64,000 nucleotides of DNA. Origin: Dinoroseobacter sp049800775. Its GTDB lineage: Bacteria > Pseudomonadota > Alphaproteobacteria > Rhodobacterales > Rhodobacteraceae. A program made the translations under genes and the position numbers. This document shows, piece after piece, positions 32,522 through 42,155 of the stretch; position 1 is the stretch's first letter, and every line of letters starts with the position of its first letter. Location of the stretch: the NCBI RefSeq assembly GCF_049800775.1, contig NZ_JBNAFR010000003.1, positions 62,001-126,000 on the forward strand. The letters are read 5' to 3'. Below the pieces are notes generated by a model that worked only from the letters and a program-made list of their open reading frames with translations, was not told where the DNA came from and did not search any database.

Positions 32522-33544
32522 ATGACCGACATACGCGCCAAGGGGATGGCCACATCCGGCGGCAGCTCGATGCAGAGCGCGGCCGAGCTCCGGGTTCAGG
32601 GCGGACATGCCCGGCTCTTTGGGGCCGAGGGCGGGTTGATGGCCGAGGACGCGCTGGGTGATGTGACCATCGAACCGCGGCTCGGCGCGCTGCCCCGCAA
32701 ATTGCGGTTTCAAAACGGCGCGGAGTTCGAAAGCGAAGATTTCGACGCCATCGCCACGCTGGACCCACCCGGGTTCTGGTCACGCCTGCACGGGTTCGAA
32801 CGATTTCACCCGCGCCTGATCCTCTTCGTGATCGGCGGATTGCTCGGTGGCTGGCTGGTGTACACAGTCGCGCTGACGGTTCTGGTCAATGTGGCGGTCG
32901 TGCTGACCCCTGCGCCCCTGATCCATGCCATGGACCGCAGCACGCTCGCGGCCATGGATGCCACGATCGGGCGACCAACCCAGCTGAGCGCGGGCCAGCA
33001 GGCAGGTGCGCGCGAGATTTTCGAAGATCTGCGCGCAGTGGTGCCGGACCACGCGATTGCCGAAGAGCTGACTTTGGAGTTCCGTGCCCTGCCCGGCCTC
33101 GGGCCCAACGCGCTCGCCCTGCCGGGCGGCACGGTGGTGCTGACCGATGCGCTGACGAACCAGTTCGACGATGATGTGATTGCTGCCGTGCTTGGCCATG
33201 AAATGGCCCATGTGATGGAGAAACACGCGCTCAAGCGGCTCTATCGCTCCCTCGGGATCTACGTGATGGTCGCGCTGATCGCCGGGGAAACGGGTCCGCT
33301 GCTCGAGGATGTGCTGCTCGAGGGGAATGTCCTGCTCTCGCTCTCCTTCTCGCGCGAGCAGGAAACCGAGGCCGATCAGGTCGGCCTGCGGCTGGCGGAT
33401 GCGGCGGGGTATGATCCCGCGGGCCTCAAGGAGTTCTTCGAAGCCCTCGCCGCCGAGGTTGGTGATGGCGGTGGCTGGCTTTCGACCCATCCCGGCAACC
33501 GAGACCGGATCGACGATATCGACGCCTATCTGGATGCGCGCTAG
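32522..33544 (+). CDS. Membrane-anchored M48-family zinc metallopeptidase
   Basis: I use ATG 32522 (340 residues). One strong transmembrane segment at about 104-130 (LILFVIGGLLGGWLVYTVALTVLVNVAVVL) follows an N-terminal soluble part of about 95 residues. The peptidase domain has the HEMAH zinc motif, the downstream EADQVGLRLADAAGYDP glutamate ligand region and a THPGNRDRI loop. It resembles periplasmic BepA/LoiP/OMA1-type proteases rather than HtpX, which has more membrane spans. It is the second gene of the DUF898 pair. Confidence 0.9.
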   Translation: MTDIRAKGMATSGGSSMQSAAELRVQGGHARLFGAEGGLMAEDALGDVTIEPRLGALPRKLRFQNGAEFESEDFDAIATLDPPGFWSRLHGFERFHPRLILFVIGGLLGGWLVYTVALTVLVNVAVVLTPAPLIHAMDRSTLAAMDATIGRPTQLSAGQQAGAREIFEDLRAVVPDHAIAEELTLEFRALPGLGPNALALPGGTVVLTDALTNQFDDDVIAAVLGHEMAHVMEKHALKRLYRSLGIYVMVALIAGETGPLLEDVLLEGNVLLSLSFSREQETEADQVGLRLADAAGYDPAGLKEFFEALAAEVGDGGGWLSTHPGNRDRIDDIDAYLDAR

Positions 33545-33547
33545 CCG

Positions 33548-34240
33548 TCAGGAAAGCTTTCTAGCGGCCAGCTCCTCATAGATCTCCAGCGCCTCGGGCA
33601 GGAGCGGGGACTCCGTCTCGGGCAGCGGCCCTTCGGGACCGGCAAACCCGGTGGACCGGTGCACCGCCCCGTACCAATGCCGGGCCCAGACCCCGTCCTC
33701 GGGGCGGCCCCCGGCAGGCCAGGACAGCATCGCCGGATCGTAAGACAGACCAATCTCGGCACATATCCGCTGCAGCATGCCCGCAGGATCCGCGCGGATA
33801 TCGGCGCTGTCCACGACGACTCCGCCGATCTTGTCAAAAAGCGCGCTCTGCTGGGGGAACCCGATATCCTCCAGCGTCATCTCCGCCCGTTTCGCCCCGT
33901 AGCTCGCAATCACCCGGGCCGGATGGCGGATCAGATGTACGTTCACGCACGCCTCGGCCCAATCCACCGGCACGCCCGGGACCATATGGTGGGGCATATG
34001 CTTCATGTAGAGATGAGGCACCCCCTCGGGGATGGGCGCCAAGCAGGATGCGGCGATCACCTGCGGGTCGGTTTCATGGGCGGCGATGATCTCTTCGGCC
34101 ATGGGGTGATCCTGACCGGTCAGGGCGAGATAGGCGCCGTAGAACGGTTCGTCGCGCACGGCACAATCAGCCCGCGCGCCGAAACTGTACATCATCGCTG
34201 TCGACAGGTTGCGTGGCCCGCTCCACATGGCGATCCGCAT
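33548..34240 (-). CDS. Sulfotransferase-fold protein of unknown substrate
   Basis: The 230-residue product starts MRIAMWSGPRNLSTAMM at ATG 34240 (a GTG at 34243 is possible). SGPRNLSTAM looks like the 5'-phosphosulfate loop of PAPS-dependent sulfotransferases, and HLIRHPARVIASYG matches the 3'-phosphate loop. Similar short proteins are annotated as sulfotransferase family. It could be a kinase-like relative instead, and no acceptor is apparent. The stop is 3 bp from the M48 stop on the other strand. Confidence 0.75.
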   Translation of the reverse strand: MRIAMWSGPRNLSTAMMYSFGARADCAVRDEPFYGAYLALTGQDHPMAEEIIAAHETDPQVIAASCLAPIPEGVPHLYMKHMPHHMVPGVPVDWAEACVNVHLIRHPARVIASYGAKRAEMTLEDIGFPQQSALFDKIGGVVVDSADIRADPAGMLQRICAEIGLSYDPAMLSWPAGGRPEDGVWARHWYGAVHRSTGFAGPEGPLPETESPLLPEALEIYEELAARKLS

Positions 34241-34482
34241 CACGCAGCCCCCCCCGTGACACGCTCACCAATCGCGGCGGCCGCGAGTCCTGCTGCAAGG
34301 CGGCATCTGAAAATGTTGAGATCTGTAACCATTCGCCCGTGATTTCCCCTGTTTTCCGCCGAAGTTAGACCCGGATTGAAACATAGCCAAGCTTTGCCTC
34401 ACCACTGCGTGACCTCACGGGCCGGTGACTTGAGCCTGTGCGACAGCTCGCGGCAAAATACCCCCATCGCAAGGAGGCCTTT

Positions 34483-35163
34483 ATGACCCATCCCTCGTTC
34501 CCCTTCCCGAATTTCGCCCGGTTCAAGCCGGTGCTTCTGGCCGTGGCGATCGTGCTCGGCATCGCCGCGGAATGCCAGCAGGCCCATGCGGGCGGCACCG
34601 AGAAGATCGTCGTGGCGGGCGGCTGTTTCTGGTGCGTCGAGAAAGACTTCGAACAAGTGCCCGGCGTGATCGAGGCGGTCTCCGGCTACGCGGGCGGCAC
34701 GGTCGACAACCCGAGCTACAAGCAGGTGACGCGCGGCGGAACCGGCCATCTGGAAGTGGTCGAAATCGAGTATGACCCGCGCAAGGTCTCCACGCGCGAG
34801 ATCCTCGACAAGTTCCTGCGCAGCATCGATCCGCTGGATGCGGGCGGGCAGTTCTGCGACCGGGGGCACAGCTATACAACGGCGATCTTCGCCACCTCGG
34901 CCCAACGTGCCGATGCCGAAGCCGCCGTGGCGCAGGCCGAGGCCGATCTCGGCCGCAAGATTGTCACCCCGATCCGCGAGGCCGCGACCTTCTTCGAGGC
35001 GGAGGACTACCACCAGGATTACTACAAATCGCAAACCCGCGTCCTCACCCGGTTCGGACCCAAGACCAAGGCCGAAGCCTATAAGCGGTACCGCAAGGGC
35101 TGCGGACGCGATGCCCGGGTCAAGGCGATCTGGGGCGACGCCGCTCCCTTTACCGGAAGCTGA
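34483..35163 (+). CDS. msrA: Peptide methionine sulfoxide reductase A with export signal
   Basis: The start ATG 34483 has AAGGAGG 5 bp upstream, giving 226 residues. Residues 1-36 form a signal peptide (FKPVLLAVAIVLGIAAE core, ending AHA). The MsrA catalytic motif GGCFWCVEKDF follows with Cys48 as nucleophile, then SGYAGGTVDNPSYKQV and the resolving region near DYYKSQTR. MsrA repairs oxidised methionine S-epimers. Most MsrA proteins are cytosolic, so a cleavable signal implies periplasmic protein repair. A strong terminator follows and no msrB is adjacent. Confidence 0.93.
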   Translation: MTHPSFPFPNFARFKPVLLAVAIVLGIAAECQQAHAGGTEKIVVAGGCFWCVEKDFEQVPGVIEAVSGYAGGTVDNPSYKQVTRGGTGHLEVVEIEYDPRKVSTREILDKFLRSIDPLDAGGQFCDRGHSYTTAIFATSAQRADAEAAVAQAEADLGRKIVTPIREAATFFEAEDYHQDYYKSQTRVLTRFGPKTKAEAYKRYRKGCGRDARVKAIWGDAAPFTGS

Positions 35164-35187
35164 GTACGCATCACCCATCTCCATCGC

Positions 35188-35213
35188 AAAAGGCCCCGGA
35201 AGGGGCCTTTTTC
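35188..35213 (+). terminator. Intrinsic terminator downstream of msrA
   Basis: The stem AAAGGCCCC / GGGGCCTTT with a short GGAA loop ends in a T run. It lies 24 bp after the msrA stop. Palindromic A/T flanks could also let it act on the minus strand, where maeB ends 87 bp away. Confidence 0.85.
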
Positions 35214-35299
35214 ATGTCGCGCGCTGAGGCGGTGGCGTCACCGGCCGCAAAACCGATGCAGCTGATGCGCGTCCGCGCGGTCCGCAGGGACCGCGCCCC

Positions 35300-37558
35300 C
35301 TAGCCCACCTTACAGGCCGCCAGAACTGCCATGTTCAGAATGTCATTGGCCGTCGATGTCGCCGAGCAGAGCTGGATCGGCTTGCCCACACCGGACAGGA
35401 TCGGCCCGATCACCGTCGCATCGCCGAGCTGCTGCATCAGCTTGACCGAAATCGAGGCCGAGTGCCGCGCCGGCACCACCAACACATTCGCAGGCCCCGT
35501 GAGGCGGCAGAATGGATATTGCTCCATGATGTCCGGGTCGAGCGCCACATCCACGGTCATCTCGCCATCATACTCGAAATCGGCACCGCGCTCGTCGAGA
35601 ACACGGGGCGCTTCGTGCATCTTGGTGGCCCGCTCCGAGACCGGATAGCCAAAGGTTGAGAAGCTGACAAAGGCCACACGAGGTTCAAGTCCCAGAGACC
35701 GCGCCGTCCCGGCCGCACGCGTCGCGATATCCGCCAGATCCGTCTGGCTCGGCCATTCATGGACCAGCGTATCCGCGATCAGCACGATGCGCCCCTTCAC
35801 CAGAAGCGCCGTCACACCGACCGCGCCATCCTCGGCGGTGGCGTCGAACACCGTGTTGATCAGCCCCAGAACATGGGCCGATTTCCGGGTCGCCCCGGTC
35901 ACAAGCCCATCCCCATGCCCATGCGCCAGCATCAGCGACGAGAAAACATGCCGGTCCCGCGCCGCCAGACGGTGCACATCGGACCGATCGTAGCCCTTGC
36001 GTTGCAGCCGGGTGTAGAGCAGCTCCTTGTAGCTGTCCAAATGCCGGGTGTTCCGCGCATTCACGATCTCCAGCTCACGGTAAGCATCGCCGATCCCGGC
36101 GGCCTCCAGCCGTTCGCGCACGTCATCCTCGCGGCCCACGACCAGCGCTTTGCCAAGGCCGGACCGTTGGTAGGTCACCGCAGCCCGCAGAACGCGGATA
36201 TCGTCGCCCTCGGCAAAGATCATGCGCGCCTGTGTGCCCTTGGCCCGGGCAAACATGCCCTGCAGCATCGAGGCTGTCGGGTCCATCCGCGCGCGCAGTG
36301 ATTGCTCGTAGCCCGCCATGTCCACGATGGGTTTGCGCGCCACACCCGTATCCATCCCGGCACGCGCCACGGCGGGCGGCACCGTATGAATCAGGCGCGG
36401 ATCGAACGGCGTCGGAATGATATAATCCCGGCCAAAGCTCAGCTTGCGGCCATAGGCCAGGGCGACCTCATCGGGCACATCCTCCCGGGCAAGCTCGGCC
36501 AGAGCCTGGGCACAGGCGATCTTCATCTCGTCATTGATGGCCCGCGCCCGGATATCCAGTGCGCCGCGGAACAGATACGGAAAGCCGAGCACGTTATTCA
36601 CCTGGTTCGGGTAATCCGAACGTCCGGTGGCGACGATGGCGTCGGGGCGAATGGCGTGGGCCTCTTCCGGGGTGATTTCCGGATCCGGGTTCGCCATGGC
36701 AAAGATCACCGGATCATCGGCCATGGATTGAAGCATCTCTGCCGTCACCGCACCCTTGACCGACACACCGAGGAACACATCGGCCCCCTTCATCGCCTCG
36801 GTCAACGTGCGCAGATCCGTCCGCGCCGCATGGGCCGATTTCCACTGGTTCATACCCTCGGTGCGACCCTGATAGATCACGCCCTTGGTGTCGCAGACGA
36901 TGCAATTGTCATGCTTGGCGCCCATCGCCTTCACAAGCTCGATACAGGCGATCCCCGCCGCGCCCGCCCCGTTCAGAACGATGCGGCAGTCTTCGATCTT
37001 CTTGCCAGTGATGTGCAGCGCGTTCAGCAGCCCCGCCGCCGTGATCACCGCCGTGCCGTGTTGGTCATCATGGAAGACCGGGATGTCCATCTCTTTCTTG
37101 AGGCGCTGCTCGATGATGAAGCATTCGGGCGCCTTGATATCCTCGAGATTGATCCCGCCAAAGGTCGGCCCCATCAGCTTGACCGCCTGAATGATCGCGT
37201 CGGGATCCTCGGTGTCGAGCTCGATATCGATGGAGTTCACATCCGCGAACCGTTTGAAAAGGACCGACTTCCCCTCCATCACCGGCTTGGAGGCCAGCGC
37301 GCCCAGATTACCGAGCCCCAGCACAGCCGAGCCATTCGAGACCACCGCCACAAGGTTGCCCTTGGTCGTATAGTCATAGGCCGTCTCGGGGTTTTCGGCG
37401 ATCGCTTCGCAGGGCACGGCGACGCCGGGCGAATAGGCGAGGCTCAGATCGCGCTGCGTGCTCATGGGGGTCGAGGCATTGACCGTCAGCTTGCCCGGGG
37501 TCGGCTCCAGATGGTAGGCGAGCGCGTCCTCGCGGGTGATCTTGTTGTTGCCGGCCAT
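35300..37558 (-). CDS. maeB: NADP-dependent malic enzyme with C-terminal phosphotransacetylase-like domain
   Basis: The 752-residue protein has an N-terminal malic enzyme (about 1-430): SPGVAVPCEAI, a YDYTTKGNLVAVVSNGSAVLGLGNLGA segment, FHDDQHGTAVI and the NAD(P)-binding ILNGAGAAG. The C-terminal half (about 440-752) resembles phosphate acetyltransferase, a domain that is regulatory rather than catalytic in MaeB-type enzymes. It decarboxylates malate to pyruvate with NADP reduction. It is divergent from mutS and is a single-gene unit. Confidence 0.94.
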   Translation of the reverse strand: MAGNNKITREDALAYHLEPTPGKLTVNASTPMSTQRDLSLAYSPGVAVPCEAIAENPETAYDYTTKGNLVAVVSNGSAVLGLGNLGALASKPVMEGKSVLFKRFADVNSIDIELDTEDPDAIIQAVKLMGPTFGGINLEDIKAPECFIIEQRLKKEMDIPVFHDDQHGTAVITAAGLLNALHITGKKIEDCRIVLNGAGAAGIACIELVKAMGAKHDNCIVCDTKGVIYQGRTEGMNQWKSAHAARTDLRTLTEAMKGADVFLGVSVKGAVTAEMLQSMADDPVIFAMANPDPEITPEEAHAIRPDAIVATGRSDYPNQVNNVLGFPYLFRGALDIRARAINDEMKIACAQALAELAREDVPDEVALAYGRKLSFGRDYIIPTPFDPRLIHTVPPAVARAGMDTGVARKPIVDMAGYEQSLRARMDPTASMLQGMFARAKGTQARMIFAEGDDIRVLRAAVTYQRSGLGKALVVGREDDVRERLEAAGIGDAYRELEIVNARNTRHLDSYKELLYTRLQRKGYDRSDVHRLAARDRHVFSSLMLAHGHGDGLVTGATRKSAHVLGLINTVFDATAEDGAVGVTALLVKGRIVLIADTLVHEWPSQTDLADIATRAAGTARSLGLEPRVAFVSFSTFGYPVSERATKMHEAPRVLDERGADFEYDGEMTVDVALDPDIMEQYPFCRLTGPANVLVVPARHSASISVKLMQQLGDATVIGPILSGVGKPIQLCSATSTANDILNMAVLAACKVG

Positions 37559-37686
37559 GGTCTCTCCTCCTCAACGGTCCGACTGGTGTAACGAGGTTGG
37601 CGGGGTGCCTCAACACCTTGCACGCACGGGCGATTGCGACTTTCGCACCGGCGCGCAGAGGCATACTCTGCGCGCGGGCAAGGGGG

Positions 37687-40332
37687 ATGCAGGTGGCCAG
37701 CACAACCGTGACGCCGATGATGGCGCAATACCTGGAGATCAAGGCAGATCACGCGGATGCGCTGCTGTTCTACCGGATGGGTGATTTCTACGAGATGTTC
37801 TTTGACGACGCCGTCGAAGCGGCGGCGGCGCTCGACATCGCGCTGACCAAACGCGGCAAGCATAATGGCGACGACATCCCCATGTGCGGCGTCCCCGTGC
37901 ATGCCGCCGAGGGCTATCTGCTCACCTTGATCCGCAAGGGGTTTCGGGTCGCCGTCTGCGAACAGATCGAGGATCCGGCCGAGGCCAAGAAGCGTGGCTC
38001 GAAATCGGTGGTCAAACGGGCGGTGCAGCGGCTGGTCACGCCGGGCACCCTGACCGAGGCCAGCCTGCTTGAGGCGCGACGCAACAACTTCCTCGCGGCC
38101 TTCGCGGTCGTGCGGGACGAAGCGGCGCTGGCCTGGGTCGATATTTCGACCGGCGAGTTCCGCGTCATGGCCTGCCCCCCGGCGCGGCTGCCGCTGGAAC
38201 TGGCGCGTCTTACCCCGCGCGAGGTGCTGCTGACCGAGCAGAGCGACCTGCGCGCGCTCGTCGAAGAGCATCAGGCAGCCGCGACCGAAATCTCCCGCGC
38301 GAGCTTTGACAGCACCGGCGCCGTCGGGCGGCTTTGCCGGCTCTATGGTGTGGCGGATCTCGATGCGTTCGGCAGTTTCGAGCGCGCGGATCTCTCGGCC
38401 ATGGGGGCGATTGTCGGCTATCTGGAACTCACGCAGAAAGGCAAGCTGCCCCTGCTGCGCAAGCCGGTGAAGGAACGCGCCCAGCGCAGCCTTCAGATCG
38501 ACGCCGCGACCCGGCGCAATCTCGAGCTGACCCAATCCCTCTCCGGAGGGCGGGATGGCGCGCTTCTGTCGGTGATCGACCGGACCGCCACGGCCCAGGG
38601 CGCGCGGCTGCTGGCGCGGCGACTGGCGAGCCCGTCGGCGGATCTCAACGTGATCCGCGACCGGCTGGACGGGGTGCGGCACGGGCTTGAGGCGCCTGAC
38701 CTTCTGGACATAGTGCGCAGCGCGCTGGCACAGGTCCCGGATATGGATCGCGCTCTGTCGCGTCTGGCCCTTGAACGGGGCGGTCCCCGGGACCTCGCCG
38801 CCATTCGCAACGGGCTGGCTCAAGCCGAGGCTTTGGCCGAAGCGCTGCCCGAGGACGGGCTTCCCCCGCTCTGGGCCCAATCAAAGAGCCGCTTTTTCGG
38901 CCATGACGCCCTGCGCGATCTGCTGGAAGAAGCGCTCATTGCCGAACCTCCATTGCTGGCACGGGATGGTGGGTTCGTCGCCTCCGGGTTCGAGCCGGAA
39001 CTTGATGAGGCCCGCCAGCTACGCGACGAGGGGCGCGGCGTGATTGCGGGGATGCAGGCGGACTATGCCGAGGTCACCGGGGTCAGCTCCCTGAAGGTGA
39101 AGCACAACAATGTGCTGGGCTATTTCATCGAAACCACCGCGACCCATGCGGACAAGATGCTGTCCCCGCCCCTGTCCGAGCGGTTCATCCACCGTCAGAC
39201 GACCGCGAACGCGGTGCGCTTTACAACGGTGGAGCTCTCGGAGCTTGAGACGCGGATCCTGAATGCCGGGGGCCGGGCGCTGGCTCTCGAAAAGGCCGTG
39301 TTCGAACGGCTCCGCGCGGCGATCCTGGATCAGGCAGCGGTTCTGTCCGATTGCGCCCGCGCGCTCGCCGAGCTCGACGTGATGACGGCCATGGCCGTGC
39401 TCGCCCGCGACGAAGACTGGTGCGCCCCGCAGGTGGATGACAGCCGCCGGTTCGACATCACCGGCGGGCGCCATCCGGTGGTCGAGGCCGCTTTGCGCGC
39501 CACCGGCAGCCCGTTTGTGCGCAATGACTGCGACCTGAGTGCGGATGACGCCGCGATCTGGCTGCTGACCGGGCCAAACATGGCGGGTAAGTCGACCTTC
39601 CTTCGGCAAAACGCATTGATCGCGATCCTCGCCCAGATGGGCAGCTACGTCCCCGCCGAGGCCGCACATATCGGGCTCGTCACGCAGGTTTTTAGCCGGG
39701 TGGGCGCGTCGGATGATCTGGCCCGGGGCCGCTCGACCTTCATGGTCGAGATGGTCGAAACGGCGGCGATCCTGAACCAAGCCGGGGATCGGGCGCTGGT
39801 CATCCTCGACGAGATCGGCCGCGGCACCGCGACCTATGACGGGCTGTCAATCGCCTGGGCCACGATGGAGCATCTGCACAGCGTCAACCGCTGTCGGGCC
39901 CTGTTTGCCACCCATTACCACGAAATGACCGGCCTCGCGACGCAGCTGCCCGGTGTCGAGAACGCGACAGTTTCGGTCAAGGAATGGGAGGGCGACGTGA
40001 TCTTCCTCCACGAGGTGCGGCGCGGGGCTGCGGATCGCTCCTACGGGGTTCAGGTGGCCAAACTCGCCGGCCTGCCGGAGAGCGTGGTGGCCCGGGCCCG
40101 CGTGGTGCTGGACACGCTGGAATCCGGTGAGCGGGAGGGCGGCAATCCGGCGAAAGCCTTGCTGGAGGATCTGCCGCTTTTTGCGAGCGCGCCGCCCCCG
40201 ACCCCGGTTGCCCCGGCCTCGCATCCCGTGGAAGACCGTCTTGCCAAGATCTCTCCCGATGCGCTCAGCCCGCGCGAGGCGCTCGACCTGATCTATGAAT
40301 TGAAGGCACTCTCAGAAGACGAGGCGACATAG
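37687..40332 (+). CDS. mutS: DNA mismatch repair ATPase
   Basis: I place the start at ATG 37687 (881 residues); the open frame extends 30 codons further but would overlap the maeB promoter region. GDFYEMF near the N-terminus carries the Phe-x-Glu mismatch-reading wedge. The ATPase has Walker A GPNMAGKSTFLRQ (about 629-641), a signature region and Walker B-type ILDEIGRGTATYDG. A C-terminal MutL/beta-clamp contact region follows. It initiates mismatch repair. It is divergent from maeB and ends at a bidirectional terminator. Confidence 0.97.
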   Translation: MQVASTTVTPMMAQYLEIKADHADALLFYRMGDFYEMFFDDAVEAAAALDIALTKRGKHNGDDIPMCGVPVHAAEGYLLTLIRKGFRVAVCEQIEDPAEAKKRGSKSVVKRAVQRLVTPGTLTEASLLEARRNNFLAAFAVVRDEAALAWVDISTGEFRVMACPPARLPLELARLTPREVLLTEQSDLRALVEEHQAAATEISRASFDSTGAVGRLCRLYGVADLDAFGSFERADLSAMGAIVGYLELTQKGKLPLLRKPVKERAQRSLQIDAATRRNLELTQSLSGGRDGALLSVIDRTATAQGARLLARRLASPSADLNVIRDRLDGVRHGLEAPDLLDIVRSALAQVPDMDRALSRLALERGGPRDLAAIRNGLAQAEALAEALPEDGLPPLWAQSKSRFFGHDALRDLLEEALIAEPPLLARDGGFVASGFEPELDEARQLRDEGRGVIAGMQADYAEVTGVSSLKVKHNNVLGYFIETTATHADKMLSPPLSERFIHRQTTANAVRFTTVELSELETRILNAGGRALALEKAVFERLRAAILDQAAVLSDCARALAELDVMTAMAVLARDEDWCAPQVDDSRRFDITGGRHPVVEAALRATGSPFVRNDCDLSADDAAIWLLTGPNMAGKSTFLRQNALIAILAQMGSYVPAEAAHIGLVTQVFSRVGASDDLARGRSTFMVEMVETAAILNQAGDRALVILDEIGRGTATYDGLSIAWATMEHLHSVNRCRALFATHYHEMTGLATQLPGVENATVSVKEWEGDVIFLHEVRRGAADRSYGVQVAKLAGLPESVVARARVVLDTLESGEREGGNPAKALLEDLPLFASAPPPTPVAPASHPVEDRLAKISPDALSPREALDLIYELKALSEDEAT

Positions 40333-40382
40333 AATCCTTGTGAAGAGCCTGTTTTCGGCCCCTCATCGCGAGCTCCGAGCAT

Positions 40383-40420
40383 GAAAAAGCCCCCACCGGC
40401 CCGAACCGGCGGGGGCTTTT
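40383..40420. terminator. Bidirectional intrinsic terminator between mutS and grpE
   Basis: A near-perfect stem (AAAAGCCCCC / GGGGGCTTTT, extended by CCGG/CCGG arms) is flanked by A and T runs. It lies between the convergent mutS and grpE genes and suits termination in both directions. Confidence 0.88.
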
Positions 40421-40435
40421 CAATCTGTGACGCGT

Positions 40436-41029
40436 TTAGCTCGCCGGGGTCGAGGATACCCCAACATGGGCCGGGCGCAGCAACCGGTCATGGAGGAGGA
40501 AGCCCTCGGACATGACCTGAATGATGCCGCCAGCCGGAATGTTCGGCACCGGGGCTTCGAACATCGCCTGATGAAGCTGCGGATCAAACGTGTCGCCCAC
40601 TTCGGGCGCAATCGGCGTGATGCCATGCTTGCCAAAGACATTGAGGATCTCGCGCATGGTCAGCTCCACGCCTTCGATCATGCCGCCCGCGATTTCACGC
40701 TGGCTGTCGTCAACGGTATCGAGCGCACGGCGCAGGTTGTCGAACACCGGCAGCATGTCGCGCGCAAGCTTGGAGCCGCCATACTGCTCGGCCTCGCGAC
40801 GATCCCGCTCGCCACGCTTGCGGATGTTCTCGGCCTCGGCCAGCGAGCGCATGAGCCGATCCTTCAGCTCGTCCCGCTCGGCAATGATCGCCTCGACCCC
40901 GGGACCGGGGGCATCGGGCCCCTCTTCCGCAAGGGCGGCTTCCATTTCGGCATTGGCGGCCTCTTCTTCCGCGGCAATCTCCGCGTCGACCTCAGCGAAA
41001 ATGTCTTCTTCGGTTTTGGGGTCTGCCAT
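40436..41029 (-). CDS. grpE: GrpE nucleotide exchange factor of DnaK
   Basis: The 197-residue product has an N-terminal acidic extension and the GrpE dimer coiled coil (about 60-110: RDELKDRLMRSLAEAENIRKRGERDRREAEQYGGSKLARDMLPVFDNL). A beta-rich C-terminal domain contains ITPIAPEVGDTFDPQLHQAMFEAPVPNIPAGGIIQVMSEGFLLHDRLLRPAHVGV. It exchanges ADP on DnaK. It lies 13 bp downstream of hrcA, the standard alphaproteobacterial hrcA-grpE order, and ends at a terminator. Confidence 0.95.
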   Translation of the reverse strand: MADPKTEEDIFAEVDAEIAAEEEAANAEMEAALAEEGPDAPGPGVEAIIAERDELKDRLMRSLAEAENIRKRGERDRREAEQYGGSKLARDMLPVFDNLRRALDTVDDSQREIAGGMIEGVELTMREILNVFGKHGITPIAPEVGDTFDPQLHQAMFEAPVPNIPAGGIIQVMSEGFLLHDRLLRPAHVGVSSTPAS

Positions 41030-41042
41030 CTCTTCGTTTCCT

Positions 41043-42128
41043 CTATGCCCGGTCGCCCAGGATCTTGCCGACCAGTTGCGCTGTATACTCCACCACCGGA
41101 ACGACTCGTCCGTAATTCAGTCGGGTCGGTCCGATCACACCAACGGCTCCGATAATCTTGCGGTCCGCGTTCATATAAGGGCTGACGACCAGAGAGGAAC
41201 CCGAAAGTGAGAAAAGCTTGTTCTCCGAACCGATAAAAATGCGCACACCCTCGCCCGTCTCGGCCAGATCGAGGAAAGCGGCGATATCCCGCTTGCGTTC
41301 CAGATCGTCAAAAAGCTCGCGCACCCGTTCCAGATCTTCGGAGGGCGGACCATCGCCCAGCAGGTTCGCGCGGCCCCGCACGATCAACCGCTCGCTCGAT
41401 TCGCCCGCATCCTGCCAGACGGCGGTTCCGGCCTCGACCAGCGCCGCGGCGATGCGATCCAGCTCGCTGCGCCGTGTCGCAATCTCGCGCCCGATGACAT
41501 CAGACAGCTCGGACAGGGTCCGACCCTCGGCCAGAGCATTCAGAAAATTCGCAGCCTCACGCATGGAGGACGGCGTCTGCCCCGGCGGAGGCGAAAACAC
41601 CCGGTTTTCCACATGGCCATCGGCAAAGACCAGCACCACCAGGGCGCGGTCCGGTCCAAGGCTGACGAACTCGATATGCTTGATCGGCGCGGATTCGTGC
41701 TTTGGCGTGAGCACAAGGCTCGCCCCTTGCGTGATCCCCGAGAGGGCCGAGCCCACACGATCCAGCAAGGTGCCCACATCATTGTTCTCACCCGCCGAGG
41801 ATTCGATCGTCTCGCGATCCTCGCGCGACAGGTCCCCAACCTCGAGCAGGCCGTCCACGAACATCCGCAAACCAAGCTGCGTCGGGATCCGACCGCTGGA
41901 GATATGAGGCGAGTCGAGCAGGCCGAGATATTCCAGATCCTGCATCACGTTCCGGATCGTCGCGGCCGAGACCTTTTCCGACATGCTGCGCGTCAGGGTG
42001 CGGCTGCCCACCGGGTCGCCCGAGCTCAGATAGCCTTCGACCACCCGGCGAAACACCTCGCGGGAGCGATCGTTCATTTCTGCCATCACCTGGGATCGGT
42101 CATCCATCGGGTCGCGCGCCTTTGTCAT
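41043..42128 (-). CDS. hrcA: Heat-inducible transcription repressor HrcA
   Basis: I use ATG 42128 (361 residues); TTG 42134 and ATG 42107 are in frame. The N-terminal winged helix (VFRRVVEGYLSSGDPVGSRTLTR ... SAATIRNVMQDLEYLGLL) and the segment SSGRIPTQLGLRMFVD identify HrcA, which represses heat-shock operons by binding CIRCE elements with GroESL as partner. No CIRCE palindrome is visible in the 114 bp upstream, where I see a sigma70-like promoter instead. grpE follows closely. Confidence 0.94.
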   Translation of the reverse strand: MTKARDPMDDRSQVMAEMNDRSREVFRRVVEGYLSSGDPVGSRTLTRSMSEKVSAATIRNVMQDLEYLGLLDSPHISSGRIPTQLGLRMFVDGLLEVGDLSREDRETIESSAGENNDVGTLLDRVGSALSGITQGASLVLTPKHESAPIKHIEFVSLGPDRALVVLVFADGHVENRVFSPPPGQTPSSMREAANFLNALAEGRTLSELSDVIGREIATRRSELDRIAAALVEAGTAVWQDAGESSERLIVRGRANLLGDGPPSEDLERVRELFDDLERKRDIAAFLDLAETGEGVRIFIGSENKLFSLSGSSLVVSPYMNADRKIIGAVGVIGPTRLNYGRVVPVVEYTAQLVGKILGDRA

Positions 42129-42155
42129 GCTCAACAGAACGGCTTGGGGGCCGCT

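Noticed and set aside
37597..37686. Thirty-codon upstream extension of mutS
   Set aside because: It reaches into the maeB-mutS intergenic promoter space and adds a low-conservation, Cys/Arg-rich sequence not found in MutS.
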